From Micromonospora sp. WMMA1363 (GTDB taxonomy: Bacteria > Actinomycetota > Actinomycetes > Mycobacteriales > Micromonosporaceae), in the NCBI RefSeq assembly GCF_030345795.1, contig NZ_JAUALB010000001.1, positions 2,103,001-2,167,000 of the forward strand: DNA of 64,000 bases, read 5' to 3'. Below, piece after piece: positions 38,712-47,036 of the stretch. Under the pieces are notes generated by a model. That model worked only from the letters and a program-made list of their open reading frames with translations. It made no database searches and was not told the DNA's origin. The first letter of the stretch is position 1, and the number at the start of each line of letters is the position of its first letter. A program made the position numbers and the translations under genes.

Positions 38712-39559
38712 CCCCGCGGGATCTGGGTGCGCGCATCATGTCGGCCGCGCGGGCCCGCCGCGCTCCCGGCTTCTCGATCGAGTCGGGTGAGACCGTGGCG
38801 GACGGCCCGCAGGTGTACGAGGAACTGACCGATGTGGTCGCCGCGGTGCTTCACGGTCTGCCCAACGAGGGGTGGGCTCAGCCTGCACGGCCGTATCGCT
38901 GGTCGGTGCATGACCTGCTGGGCCATCTGCTCGCGGTGGAGCGCTACACGGCGACGCGGCTCGGTGTCCCCGGCATGGGTGGTATCCCGGAACCCGGGGA
39001 CGACCACCATCTCACCTTCGCCGACGCGGTGATCGCGTTCGAGCGGACCCGTGCCCCCACCAACACGCTGGCCGATTGGTGGGAGGTGGTCGGCAGGGTG
39101 CGCGACATCGCCCGGCCCGGGCTGTTGCCCGATCGGCCGGTGGCCCTGCACGGCTTGCGGCTGCACCCGCCCGCATTGCTGGTGTTGCGCGGATTCGAGC
39201 TGTGGATCCACGCCGAAGACATCAGCCGGGCTGTGCACGCGCCACCCACGATTCCATCGGCAGGGGCGGTGCGCGCGATGGCCGAGCTGTCGATCGGGAA
39301 GCTGGTGCCGTTGGCACTGCCGGCCGTGCGCGTGGCGCCGGCGCGCGATGTGCGGGTCGTGCTCACCGGCGCCGGCGGCGGTACCTGGAACCTGGCATTG
39401 GGTGATGGGCAGGCGTCAGCGCTGCTGGTTCTGGACGTTGTCGAGTACTGCCGCTACGCGGCGGGCCGCCACGACCGCGCCGATCTGGACGTGCATATCG
39501 AGGGCGATGCCGCGTTGGTCGAGGACGTGTTGGCCGCCAGCCGTCTTCTGGCCGTCTGA
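38702..39559 (+). CDS. Maleylpyruvate-isomerase-like (DinB/MDMPI) protein, candidate anti-sigma
   Basis: A 285-aa protein with the mycothiol-dependent maleylpyruvate isomerase N-terminal domain (DinB-like four-helix bundle; RWSVHDLLGHLLAVERYTATR near residues 62-82). The metal-type His residues are in HDLLGH and in ELWIHAEDISRA (about 172-183). A C-terminal SCP2-like beta domain follows (VRVVLTGAGGGTWNLALG). Family enzymes use mycothiol; many actinobacterial members have no known reaction. GTG 38702 overlaps the sigma-factor stop by 10 bp, so synthesis is coupled. Because ECF genes usually sit beside their anti-sigma factor and no other candidate is present, this protein may be that factor. 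This is inference. Confidence 0.75.
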   Translation: MDLTPRDLGARIMSAARARRAPGFSIESGETVADGPQVYEELTDVVAAVLHGLPNEGWAQPARPYRWSVHDLLGHLLAVERYTATRLGVPGMGGIPEPGDDHHLTFADAVIAFERTRAPTNTLADWWEVVGRVRDIARPGLLPDRPVALHGLRLHPPALLVLRGFELWIHAEDISRAVHAPPTIPSAGAVRAMAELSIGKLVPLALPAVRVAPARDVRVVLTGAGGGTWNLALGDGQASALLVLDVVEYCRYAAGRHDRADLDVHIEGDAALVEDVLAASRLLAV

Positions 39560-39707
39560 CGCGCCTCGCCGTTGTGTCGTTCGCGGACGGCGGCCTGACG
39601 GCAGCCAACCAGTTTCGCGACGGTGGTGATCCGGTGCGGTCGGTGGTTCCGAACCCTCGTCAACCGCCCACCAGGACCGGTGGGTATCTCGGGACGAGGA
39701 GACCGAC

Positions 39708-40685
39708 ATGCTTTCCAGATCATCACGCACCCGCCGCTTCGAGGTCGTCCTGGCCGCCGCTGGGCTGCTCACCGTCGTGCTGGCTGCTTCCCCCGCGGTC
39801 GCGCTCCAGGCCGACATGCCCGACCCGACACGCTCACCGGTACCGCTGTCCAACAAGCCTGTCGCGTCCAGCCTGCCGCCGAGTGACATCACGTACCGGC
39901 CGACCGACCCGACCGACGAGCCACGGGTTCCCGCGTACTGCTACCGGATCGCCAGCGGGCGGTTCATCGTCGGTACACCCGGTGACGACACAATCGTGGG
40001 CACGGCCGCGGACGACGTCATCATCAGCCTCGAAGGCGTCGACACCATCGATGGAGGCGGTGGCAACGACCTCATCTGCGCCGGAGAGGGCAACGACATC
40101 GTGTCCGGCGGTGCTGGCGACGACACGATCTACGGCCAGAACGGAGCCGACACCGTCGACGGCGGTGCTGGCGACGACACGATCTACGGCCAGGCCGGCA
40201 GCGACAGGATCGACGGCGGACCCGGCGGGGACACGATCGAGGGTGGCGGCGACCCCGACATCATCCGGGGCGGGGCCGGCGACGACACGGTCGACGGATT
40301 GACCGCCCGGGGCCGCGATCTCATCAGCCTGACCTACTCGACCTGCTTCCTCCGCAACCGCACCGGCCCTGCCGGTGATGCCGACCAGATCTACGGTGGA
40401 CCTGGCAACGACCTCCTCTACGGGGGCCCAGGTAACGACTGCATCAGCGGTGACGACAACGACGACCGCGTGTACGGCGGGCATGGACAGGACCGGCTCG
40501 CCGGCGGCACCGGAGCGGACCTGGTGTTCGGCGAAATCGGGAGTGACACGCTGTACAGCGGCCCGCGACAGTTCATCTTCCAGCGGGGTGCGCCCCCGCT
40601 GCTCGACAACGCAGTCGATCGCCTCGTTGGCGGAGCCGATCACGACGCACTCCACGGCACGGCTGAGGACATCCTCGCCCAGTAG
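39708..40685 (+). CDS. Secreted RTX-type calcium-binding repeat protein
   Basis: A 325-aa exported protein. The signal peptide is residues 1-33 (MLSRSSRTRRFEVVLAAAGL then LTVVLAASPAVA). Residues 85-300 hold about a dozen GGxGxDxhx nonapeptides (GGGGNDLIC, GGAGDDTIY, GGPGNDLLY and similar), which form a calcium-bound parallel beta-roll. There is no protease or lipase domain, nor the type I secretion tail of Gram-negative RTX toxins, so Sec export and a structural role in the envelope are likely. Two Cys pairs are possible (Cys83/Cys125 region; Cys near 208 and 242). ATG 39708 has GGAGA upstream. It lies 148 bp after the MDMPI gene and may be the target of the sigma factor. Confidence 0.8.
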   Translation: MLSRSSRTRRFEVVLAAAGLLTVVLAASPAVALQADMPDPTRSPVPLSNKPVASSLPPSDITYRPTDPTDEPRVPAYCYRIASGRFIVGTPGDDTIVGTAADDVIISLEGVDTIDGGGGNDLICAGEGNDIVSGGAGDDTIYGQNGADTVDGGAGDDTIYGQAGSDRIDGGPGGDTIEGGGDPDIIRGGAGDDTVDGLTARGRDLISLTYSTCFLRNRTGPAGDADQIYGGPGNDLLYGGPGNDCISGDDNDDRVYGGHGQDRLAGGTGADLVFGEIGSDTLYSGPRQFIFQRGAPPLLDNAVDRLVGGADHDALHGTAEDILAQ

Positions 40686-40707
40686 GTGCTGCGGGACACC
40701 CCACCGC

Positions 40708-40740
40708 GGCGCTGACCCAGCCTGAGGGTGGGGCAGCGCC
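40708..40740 (+). terminator. RTX gene terminator
   Basis: GGCGCTG-ACCC (40708-40718) pairs with GGGT and GCAGCGCC (to 40740) with a small internal bulge, 23 nt after the stop. Confidence 0.55.
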
Positions 40741-40834
40741 ACTCGCCCACCTGGACGTCGGCATGTCGTGACGACGGGGAGACCCCGTCCCCAGCCACAT
40801 CGAGTAGATCTTGTCTGGGTGTCCCCGAAACGCG

Positions 40835-40866
40835 TCGGGCGCGGCGCCCACGGCTGCCGCGCCCGA
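40835..40866 (-). terminator. suf operon terminator
   Basis: TCGGGCGCGGC (40835-40845) pairs perfectly with GCCGCGCCCGA (40856-40866), loop 10 nt. It lies 18 nt beyond the stop of sufT, the last gene of the operon. Confidence 0.72.
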
Positions 40867-40883
40867 TCTCCGAACGGTCCAGG

Positions 40884-41318
40884 TCAGACGTTGAAACCGA
40901 GGGAGCGGAGCTGGTCACGCCCCTCGTCAGTGATCTTGTCCGGCCCCCACGGCGGCAGCCAGACCCAGTTGATCCGGATGTCGTTGACCAGCCCGCCACC
41001 GGGGCCGGTGGTCAGCGCCTGTCGCGCCTGGTCCTCGATGACGTCGGTCAGCGGGCAGGCCGCCGAGGTGAGCGTCATGTCCAGGGTGGCGACGTTCTCG
41101 TCGTCGACGTGGACGCCGTACACCAGGCCCAGGTCGACCACGTTGATGCCCAACTCGGGGTCGACGACGTCCTTCATCGCCTCCTCGACGTCGGCGACGG
41201 CGGCCTTGCCGCCGCCGGTCGCCGGTCCCTCGGTGGTCGCACCACCGGTGGCCGCGGCACCGGCCGCCGGGCCCTCGGCGGCAACCGGGGTCGCCTCGGT
41301 CGCGGTGTTCTCGCTCAT
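40884..41318 (-). CDS. sufT: SufT-like Fe-S assembly factor (DUF59/MIP18)
   Basis: A 144-aa protein. Residues 1-42 are an Ala/Gly/Thr-rich disordered tail; the DUF59 domain follows (VEEAMKDVVDPELGINVVDL, then GLVYGVHVD). The conserved DPE motif and the Cys of SAACPLTDVIEDQ are the residues thought to handle Fe-S clusters. SufT-type proteins help mature Fe-S enzymes such as aconitase and lipoyl synthase. ATG 41318 has GGAGGTGA upstream and overlaps the sufU stop by 4 bp. It closes the suf operon. Confidence 0.88.
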   Translation of the reverse strand: MSENTATEATPVAAEGPAAGAAATGGATTEGPATGGGKAAVADVEEAMKDVVDPELGINVVDLGLVYGVHVDDENVATLDMTLTSAACPLTDVIEDQARQALTTGPGGGLVNDIRINWVWLPPWGPDKITDEGRDQLRSLGFNV

Positions 41319-41791
41319 GCCTTCACCTCCGTCGGGCTCACGCCCACGCCGGCGCGCGCCGCGGCGTCCTTGAACGCCATCCACGGCAACAGCGCGCACT
41401 TCACCCGGGCGGGGTAGCGGGCGACGCCCGCGAACGCGACCCCGTCACCGAGCACGTCCTCGTCCGGCGTGACCTGGCCACGGCCGGACATCAACTCCAC
41501 GAACGCCTCGTGCACCACGAACGCGTCGCCGACCTCGCGGCCGGCGAGCAGTTCGTGCAGCACGCTCGCCGAGGCCTGGCTGATCGAGCAGCCCATCCCG
41601 TCGTACGACACGTCGTGCAGCACCTCGCCGTCGGTGGCCACGCGTACGGTGACCTCGTCACCGCAGGTCGGGTTGACGTGGTGCGCCTCGGCGACCGTCG
41701 CCGCCGAATCGTCCGCGTCGCGCAGGCCACGGCCGTGCGGGTGCTTGTAGTGGTCCAGGATGATCTCCTGGTAGAGCTGGTCGAGCTGCAT
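41315..41791 (-). CDS. sufU: SufU Fe-S cluster scaffold / sulfur-transfer protein
   Basis: A 158-aa U-type scaffold. The three Cys ligands are in NPTCGDEVTV (about residue 43), GMGCSISQAS (about 67) and ARVKCALLPW (about 129), and the Asp in CGD is kept. In Gram-positive bacteria SufU accepts sulfane sulfur from SufS with a zinc at this site and passes it to the SufBCD scaffold. The insertion between the second and third Cys (REVGDAFVVHEAFVEL) marks it as SufU rather than IscU. Its ATG overlaps the sufS stop by 1 bp (TGATG). Confidence 0.92.
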   Translation of the reverse strand: MQLDQLYQEIILDHYKHPHGRGLRDADDSAATVAEAHHVNPTCGDEVTVRVATDGEVLHDVSYDGMGCSISQASASVLHELLAGREVGDAFVVHEAFVELMSGRGQVTPDEDVLGDGVAFAGVARYPARVKCALLPWMAFKDAAARAGVGVSPTEVKA

Positions 41792-43095
41792 CAGTCGAAC
41801 ACCTTCCGCACCTGCTCCAGGCCCGCCACCAGCACGTCGATCTCCTCCTTGGTGGTGTAGAGGTAGAACGACGCACGGGTCGTCGCCGGCACTCCGAACC
41901 GGGTGCAGACCGGGCGGGCACAGTGGTGGCCCACCCGCACCTGCACGCCGAGCGAGTCGAGGACCTGCCCAACGTCGTGCGGGTGAATGTCACCGAGCGC
42001 GAACGAGATCGTGCCGCCCCGGCCGACCGGCACGGTCGGACCGAAGATCCGCAGCCCGGGCACGGTGGCCAGGGCGTCCAGGGCGTACGCGGTCAGCTGC
42101 TTCTCATGCCACTGGATGGCCCGCATGCCGATCCGGGAGAGGTAGTCCACGGCCGCGCCGAGCGCCACCGCCTCGGCGATCGGCGGGGTGCCCGCCTCGA
42201 ACCGGGCCGGCGGCGCGGCGAAGGTCGAGCCCGCCATCGCCACCGTCTCGATCATCGACCCGCCACCGAGCACCGGCGGCATCGCCGCCAGCAGCTCCGA
42301 GCGGCCCCAGAGCACGCCGATGCCGGTCGGGCCGCACATCTTGTGCCCGGTGAAGACGATGAAGTCGGCGTCGTAGTCGACCACGTCCATCGGCATGTGT
42401 GGCACCGACTGCGAGCAGTCGAGCAGCAGCAGGGCGCCCACCTCGCGAACCCGCTGGGTGATCCGCGAGGTGGCGTTGACGGTGCCCAGGATGTTGGACA
42501 TGTGCACCAGCGAGACGATCTTCGTCCGCTCGGTGACCAGGTCCGCCAGGCCGGACTCGTCGAGACGCCCGTTGTCGGTGACCGGGAACCAGCGCAGGGT
42601 CGCGCCGGTGCGCTCACAGAGCAGCTGCCACGGAACGATGTTCGAATGGTGCTCCATCTCGGAGATCACCACCTCGTCACCGGGCCCGAGACGGAACCGC
42701 GGGTCGGCGTCCGGCCGCAGCGAGGCGTTCGAGAACGCGTACGCCACGATGTTGATCGCCTCGGTGGAGTTCTTCGTGAACACCACCTCGTCCACACTCG
42801 GGGCGTTGACGAACGCGGCGACCTTGGCCCGCGCGTCCTCGTACGCCTCGGTCGCCTCGGTGCCCAGGGTGTGCACCGAGCGCGACACGTTGGCGTTGTG
42901 CCGCTCGTAGTGCTCGCGCAGCGCGTCGAGCACCTGGCGCGGCTTGTGCGAGGTGTTCGCGCTGTCCAGGTAGACCAACCGGTTGCCGTTGACCTCCCGG
43001 TCGAGGATCGGGAAGTCGGCGCGCACGGCGGCCACGTCGTAGCGCGGCACGTCGTCGTACTGCGGCATGCCGGCCGGGATCACGATGGAACTCAT
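41791..43095 (-). CDS. sufS: Cysteine desulfurase, group II
   Basis: PLP enzyme that takes sulfur from cysteine for Fe-S cluster assembly. The 434-aa protein has the PLP-binding Lys in FTGHKMCGPTGIG, the active-site Cys in RVGHHCARPVCTRFG, and MEHHSNIVPWQ and DCSQSVPHMPMDV in the cofactor pocket. RVGHHC is the SufS (group II) form with a short Cys loop, which needs SufU as acceptor. The start ATG 43095 is followed by a 20-residue extension. An 86-bp gap with short Micromonospora-like GC repeats separates it from sufC. Confidence 0.94.
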   Translation of the reverse strand: MSSIVIPAGMPQYDDVPRYDVAAVRADFPILDREVNGNRLVYLDSANTSHKPRQVLDALREHYERHNANVSRSVHTLGTEATEAYEDARAKVAAFVNAPSVDEVVFTKNSTEAINIVAYAFSNASLRPDADPRFRLGPGDEVVISEMEHHSNIVPWQLLCERTGATLRWFPVTDNGRLDESGLADLVTERTKIVSLVHMSNILGTVNATSRITQRVREVGALLLLDCSQSVPHMPMDVVDYDADFIVFTGHKMCGPTGIGVLWGRSELLAAMPPVLGGGSMIETVAMAGSTFAAPPARFEAGTPPIAEAVALGAAVDYLSRIGMRAIQWHEKQLTAYALDALATVPGLRIFGPTVPVGRGGTISFALGDIHPHDVGQVLDSLGVQVRVGHHCARPVCTRFGVPATTRASFYLYTTKEEIDVLVAGLEQVRKVFD

Positions 43096-43181
43096 GCCAG
43101 CACTCCGCTCCGCTCCGTGCGGCCCTCCGGCGCGCCCGGACCGGGCCGATGCTTCGCTCGCTGCCGCTCACTCATCGCCGG

Positions 43182-43955
43182 TCAGGCCCGCGCCGAACCG
43201 GCCCCGGCGACGTACCGCTCGTAGCCGGAGTCCTCGAGCTTGTCGGCCAACTCCGGGCCGCCCTGCTCGACGATCCGGCCAGCCACGAAGACGTGCACGT
43301 GGTCGGGCTTGATGTAACGCAGGATGCGCGTGTAGTGGGTGATCAGCAGCAGACCGGTGTCGCCGGTCTCACGTACCCGGTTCACGCCCTCGCTGACCAC
43401 GCGCAGCGCGTCCACGTCGAGGCCGGAGTCGGTCTCGTCGAGGATCGCCATCTTCGGCTTCAGCAGCTCCAGCTGCACGATCTCGTGCCGCTTCTTCTCC
43501 CCGCCGGAGAAGCCCTCGTTGACGTTCCGCTGGGCGAACGCCGGGTCCATCTGCAGCCGCTCCATGGCGCCGCGCAGCTCGCCCCCCCAGGTGCGCAGCT
43601 TCGGCGCCGCACCGTCGACGGCGGTCTTGGCGGTACGCAGGAAGTTCGCCACCGACACGCCCGGGACCTCGACCGGGTACTGCATGGCCAGGAAGAGGCC
43701 GGCGCGGGCCCGCTCGTCAACGGACATCGCCAGGACGTCCTCGCCGTCGAGGGTCACCAGGCCGCCGGTGATCTCGTACTTCGGGTGGCCGGCGATCGAG
43801 TACGCCAGGGTGGACTTGCCCGAGCCGTTCGGGCCCATGATGGCGTGCGTCTCCCCCGAGCGCACGGTCAGGTCGACGCCGTGCAGGATCGGCTTGAGCT
43901 CACCCTCGGGCAGCTTCACCGACACCTGCAGGTCGCGGATCTCCAGGGTGCTCAT
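43182..43955 (-). CDS. sufC: SufC ATPase of the SufBCD scaffold
   Basis: A 257-aa ABC-type ATPase, soluble, that drives the SufB-SufD cluster scaffold. Walker A is GPNGSGKST (about residues 41-49), the signature is FSGGEKKRHEI, Walker B is MAILDETDSGLD (with the SufC-type ETDSGLD), and the H-loop is ITHYTRIL. The E-x-D-S-G-L-D form distinguishes SufC from transporter ATPases. ATG 43955 overlaps the end of the Rieske gene by 1 bp. Confidence 0.94.
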   Translation of the reverse strand: MSTLEIRDLQVSVKLPEGELKPILHGVDLTVRSGETHAIMGPNGSGKSTLAYSIAGHPKYEITGGLVTLDGEDVLAMSVDERARAGLFLAMQYPVEVPGVSVANFLRTAKTAVDGAAPKLRTWGGELRGAMERLQMDPAFAQRNVNEGFSGGEKKRHEIVQLELLKPKMAILDETDSGLDVDALRVVSEGVNRVRETGDTGLLLITHYTRILRYIKPDHVHVFVAGRIVEQGGPELADKLEDSGYERYVAGAGSARA

Positions 43956-44281
43956 TATCGGGTCACTCCATTGCTCGGCGTCAGGTCGACGTAGATGTCA
44001 CCGTCGCGGATCTCGACGGGGTAGACGGGGACGGGTTCGGTGGCGGGCAGCCCGGTCGGCTCGCCGGTACGCAGGTCGAACCGGGAACCGTGCAGCCAGC
44101 ACTCCAGCGTGCAGCCCTCCACCTCCCCCTCGGAGAGGGGCACCGCGGCGTGCGAGCACTCGTCGTGGACAGCGTAGAACCGGCCGTCCTCGCCGTGCAC
44201 CAGCGCGATCTGCGTGCCGTCCACGTCCGCGCTGATCGCGGTGCCCTTCGGCACGTCCTCGGTGGAGCAGAGCCGGATCAC
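43955..44281 (-). CDS. Rieske-type ferredoxin in the suf operon
   Basis: A 108-aa protein with a Rieske [2Fe-2S] site: DECSHAAVPL (Cys-x-His, about residues 41-50) and LECWLHGSRFDL (Cys-x2-His, about 59-70). It is of the non-heme dioxygenase ferredoxin type. In actinobacterial suf operons this gene sits between sufD and sufC and probably supplies electrons for cluster assembly; the exact role is not settled. ATG 44281 overlaps the sufD stop by 4 bp. Confidence 0.9.
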   Translation of the reverse strand: MIRLCSTEDVPKGTAISADVDGTQIALVHGEDGRFYAVHDECSHAAVPLSEGEVEGCTLECWLHGSRFDLRTGEPTGLPATEPVPVYPVEIRDGDIYVDLTPSNGVTR

Positions 44282-45516
44282 CAGGCACCGCCCTTCGCGG
44301 TGACGGTGGGGCTCGCGAACTCACTCTTCCCGCTCGCGGCGACGTCCTCGCTCGCGAGTGCGGGGCTCGCGAACTCACTCCTGCCGCTCGCCAGCCGGGC
44401 CTCGATCGCATCGCCGAGGCGCTCGCGCAGGGCCTCCACGGGGATCTTGTTGAGCAGCTCGGCGAAGAATCCACGGACCACCAGGCGGCGCGCCTCGGCC
44501 TCCGGGATGCCCCGGGTCATCAGGTAGAACAGCTGCTCGTCGTCGAAGCGGCCGGTCGCGCTCGCGTGGCCGGCGCCGGCGATCTCACCGGTCTCGATCT
44601 CCAGATTGGGTATGGAGTCAGCCCGCGCGCCGTCGGTCAGCAGCAGGTTCCGGTTGATCTCGTATGTGTCGGTACCGGTCGCCTCGGCACGGATCAGCAC
44701 GTCGCCGACCCAGACGGTGCGGGCACTCTCGCCCTGCAACGCGCCGCGGTATCCGACGTTGCTGCGGCAGTCCGGAACGCTGTGGTCGACCAGCTGCCGG
44801 TGCTCCAGATGCTGACCGGAGTCGGCGAAGTAGAGGCCGTACAGCTCGGCCTCGCCGCCGCGCTCGGTGTACTCGACGGTCGTGTACTGGCGGACCAGAT
44901 CGCCACCGAGGGTCACCTGCACGTGCAGGACGCGCGCGTCGCGACCCAGCTTCACCTTCAGGTGCTGCGCCTGCACCGCGTCGTCGGCCCAGTCGGCCAC
45001 CGTGACCAGGGTCAGCTTCGCGCCGTCGGCGATCGTGACCTCGACGTTGTCGGCGAGGGTCGCCGAGCCGACGTGCTCCAGCACCAGGGTCGCCTCGGCG
45101 AACCGGCCCACCTCGACGAAGGTGTGCCCGAGCGCCAGGCCGTCCGCACCCTGGCCGACCACCCGCAGGGTCACCGGCTCGGCCACCACGGCCTCGCGGG
45201 CGACCTGCACCAGCAGCACCTCGTCGGCACCCCCGTAGGCGAGCGCGCTGACCCGGTCGACCGGGGTGAGCACGCTGCCGACCCGGGGGTCGTCCTTCGC
45301 GATCCGCTCGACGGTGACGCCGGCCGGTGGGTCGTCGTGCTCGTGCCGGACCGTGCCGGTCGCGGCCGGTACTCCGGCGGTGAGGCCCCGCAGCCGCTTG
45401 AGCGGGGTGAATCGCCACTCCTCCTCCAGGCCCGTGAGGGCCGGGAAGTCGGCGACGTCGTACGAGCGGAGCGCCTGCGACTTGGTGCTGGGCGGCGCGG
45501 AAGCCTGGGTAGTCAT
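44278..45516 (-). CDS. sufD: SufD subunit of the Fe-S scaffold, with repeat-derived tail
   Basis: A 412-aa beta-helix subunit that pairs with SufB. Typical elements are GLEEEWRFTPLKRLRG at the start and LEHRQLVDHSVPDCRSNVGY, EINRNLLLTDGARADSIPNL and FDDEQLFYLMTRGIPEAEAR further on. The conserved His of LVDHSVPD aids cluster formation. The core ends near residue 375 (LGDAIEARL). The last 37 residues (ASGRSEFASPALASEDVAAS then GKSEFASPTVTAKGGAW) contain two imperfect copies of a peptide encoded by a REP-like DNA repeat (44300-44392). ATG 45516 has AAGGA nearby. Confidence 0.92.
   Translation of the reverse strand: MTTQASAPPSTKSQALRSYDVADFPALTGLEEEWRFTPLKRLRGLTAGVPAATGTVRHEHDDPPAGVTVERIAKDDPRVGSVLTPVDRVSALAYGGADEVLLVQVAREAVVAEPVTLRVVGQGADGLALGHTFVEVGRFAEATLVLEHVGSATLADNVEVTIADGAKLTLVTVADWADDAVQAQHLKVKLGRDARVLHVQVTLGGDLVRQYTTVEYTERGGEAELYGLYFADSGQHLEHRQLVDHSVPDCRSNVGYRGALQGESARTVWVGDVLIRAEATGTDTYEINRNLLLTDGARADSIPNLEIETGEIAGAGHASATGRFDDEQLFYLMTRGIPEAEARRLVVRGFFAELLNKIPVEALRERLGDAIEARLASGRSEFASPALASEDVAASGKSEFASPTVTAKGGAW
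44300..44392 (-). repeat. Two REP-like repeat copies inside sufD
   Basis: Copy 1 (44300-44341) and copy 2 (44351-44392) share GGGGCTCGCGAACTCACTC followed by CCGCTCGC. A third relative, CGGGGCTCGCAAGCTCACTC, lies between pgk and gap (62711-62757). The core occurs in both coding and non-coding DNA. Confidence 0.8.
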
Positions 45517-45560
45517 CTCTTCCTTGGTCTGTTCTGCGACGACGATGTCTGGTGCTCGGT

Positions 45561-45589
45561 GCGGCGGGCCGGAAGCGCCGGCCCGCCGC
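45561..45589 (-). promoter_or_regulatory. Strong hairpin between sufB and sufD
   Basis: GCGGCGGGCCGG (45561-45572) pairs perfectly with CCGGCCCGCCGC (45578-45589), loop 5 nt, in the 89-bp gap. As all downstream suf genes must still be expressed, it is more likely a processing or stability element, or a partial terminator, than a full stop. Confidence 0.5.
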
Positions 45590-45605
45590 TCGGGTAGGGC
45601 CGGCG

Positions 45606-47036
45606 TCAGCCGACCGCGCCCTCCATCTGCAGCTCGATCAGGCGGTTGAGCTCCAGGGCGTACTCCATCGGCAGTTCCTTGGCGATCGGCTCGATGAAGC
45701 CGCGCACGATCATCGCCATCGCCTCGTCCTCGCTCAGACCGCGGCTCATCAGGTAGAAGAGCTGGTCGTCGCTGACCTTGGAGACGGTCGCCTCGTGCCC
45801 CATCGACACGTCGTCCTCGCGGATGTCGACGTACGGGTACGTGTCGGAGCGGGAGACGGTGTCGACCAGCAACGCGTCGCACTTGACCGTGCTGGCGCTG
45901 CTGTGCGACCCCTCCAGCACCTGCACCAGGCCCCGGTACGAGGTACGACCGCCGCCGCGGGCGATCGACTTCGACACGATGGTGGAGCTGGTGTGCGGCG
46001 CGGCGTGCACCATCTTGGCGCCGGCGTCCTGGTGCTGGCCCTCGCCGGCCATGGCCACCGAGAGCACCTCGCCCTTGGCGTGCTCGCCGGTCAGGTAGAC
46101 CGCCGGGTACTTCATGGTGACCTTGGAGCCGATGTTGCCGTCGATCCACTCCATGGTCGCGCCCTCGTGGCAGACGGCGCGCTTGGTGACCAGGTTGTAG
46201 ACGTTGTTCGACCAGTTCTGGATGGTCGTGTACCGGCAGCGGGCGTTCTTCTTGACGACGATCTCCACCACGGCGCTGTGTAGCGAGTCCGAGGAGTAGA
46301 TGGGCGCGGTGCAGCCCTCGACGTAGTGCACGTACGCACCCTCGTCGACGACGATCAGCGTCCGCTCGAACTGGCCCATGTTCTCCGTGTTGATCCGGAA
46401 GTAGGCCTGCAACGGGATCTCCACGTGCACGCCCTTCGGCACGTAGATGAACGAGCCACCGGACCACACGGAGGTGTTCAGCGCGGCGAACTTGTTGTCA
46501 CCGACCGGGATCACCGTGCCGAAGTACTCCTTGAACAGGTCCTCGTGCTCGCGCAGCGCGGTGTCGGTGTCGAGGAAGACGACTCCCTGCTCCTCGAGGT
46601 CCTCGCGGATCTTGTGGTAGACCACCTCGGACTCGTACTGGGCCGCGACGCCGGCGATCAGCCGCTGCTTCTCCGCTTCCGGGATGCCCAGCTTGTCGTA
46701 GGTGTTCTTGATGTCCTCGGGCAGGTCCTCCCAGCTGGTGGCCTGCTTCTCGGTGGAGCGGACGAAGTACTTGATGTTGTCGAAGTCGATCCCGGTGAGG
46801 TCGGCACCCCAGGCCGGCATCGGCTTTCGGTCGAACAGCCGCAGGCCCTTCAGCCGCAGGTCGAGCATCCACGCCGGCTCGTTCTTCCTGGCCGAGATGT
46901 CCCGCACCACCGCCTCGTTGAGGCCGCGCTGGGCGGAGGCCCCGGCGACGTCCGGGTCGGCCCAGCCGTACTCGTAGCGGCCCAGGGCGGCGAGCTGCTC
47001 CTCCTGGGTCAGGGGCTGGACGATCTGCTCGGTCAT
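45606..47036 (-). CDS. sufB: SufB subunit of the Fe-S scaffold
   Basis: The cluster-building subunit of SufBCD, 476 aa. Diagnostic parts are [54 protein letters not shown], the active Cys in [17 protein letters not shown], and [20 protein letters not shown] near the end. No intein interrupts the gene, unlike SufB in mycobacteria. ATG 47036 overlaps the sufR stop by 4 bp. Second gene of the operon. Confidence 0.95.
   Translation of the reverse strand: MTEQIVQPLTQEEQLAALGRYEYGWADPDVAGASAQRGLNEAVVRDISARKNEPAWMLDLRLKGLRLFDRKPMPAWGADLTGIDFDNIKYFVRSTEKQATSWEDLPEDIKNTYDKLGIPEAEKQRLIAGVAAQYESEVVYHKIREDLEEQGVVFLDTDTALREHEDLFKEYFGTVIPVGDNKFAALNTSVWSGGSFIYVPKGVHVEIPLQAYFRINTENMGQFERTLIVVDEGAYVHYVEGCTAPIYSSDSLHSAVVEIVVKKNARCRYTTIQNWSNNVYNLVTKRAVCHEGATMEWIDGNIGSKVTMKYPAVYLTGEHAKGEVLSVAMAGEGQHQDAGAKMVHAAPHTSSTIVSKSIARGGGRTSYRGLVQVLEGSHSSASTVKCDALLVDTVSRSDTYPYVDIREDDVSMGHEATVSKVSDDQLFYLMSRGLSEDEAMAMIVRGFIEPIAKELPMEYALELNRLIELQMEGAVG

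Noticed and set aside
44278..46467. Very long minus-strand open frame covering sufD and part of sufB
   Set aside because: The upstream part is a shadow of sufB in another frame, common in GC-rich DNA; SufD begins at 45516.
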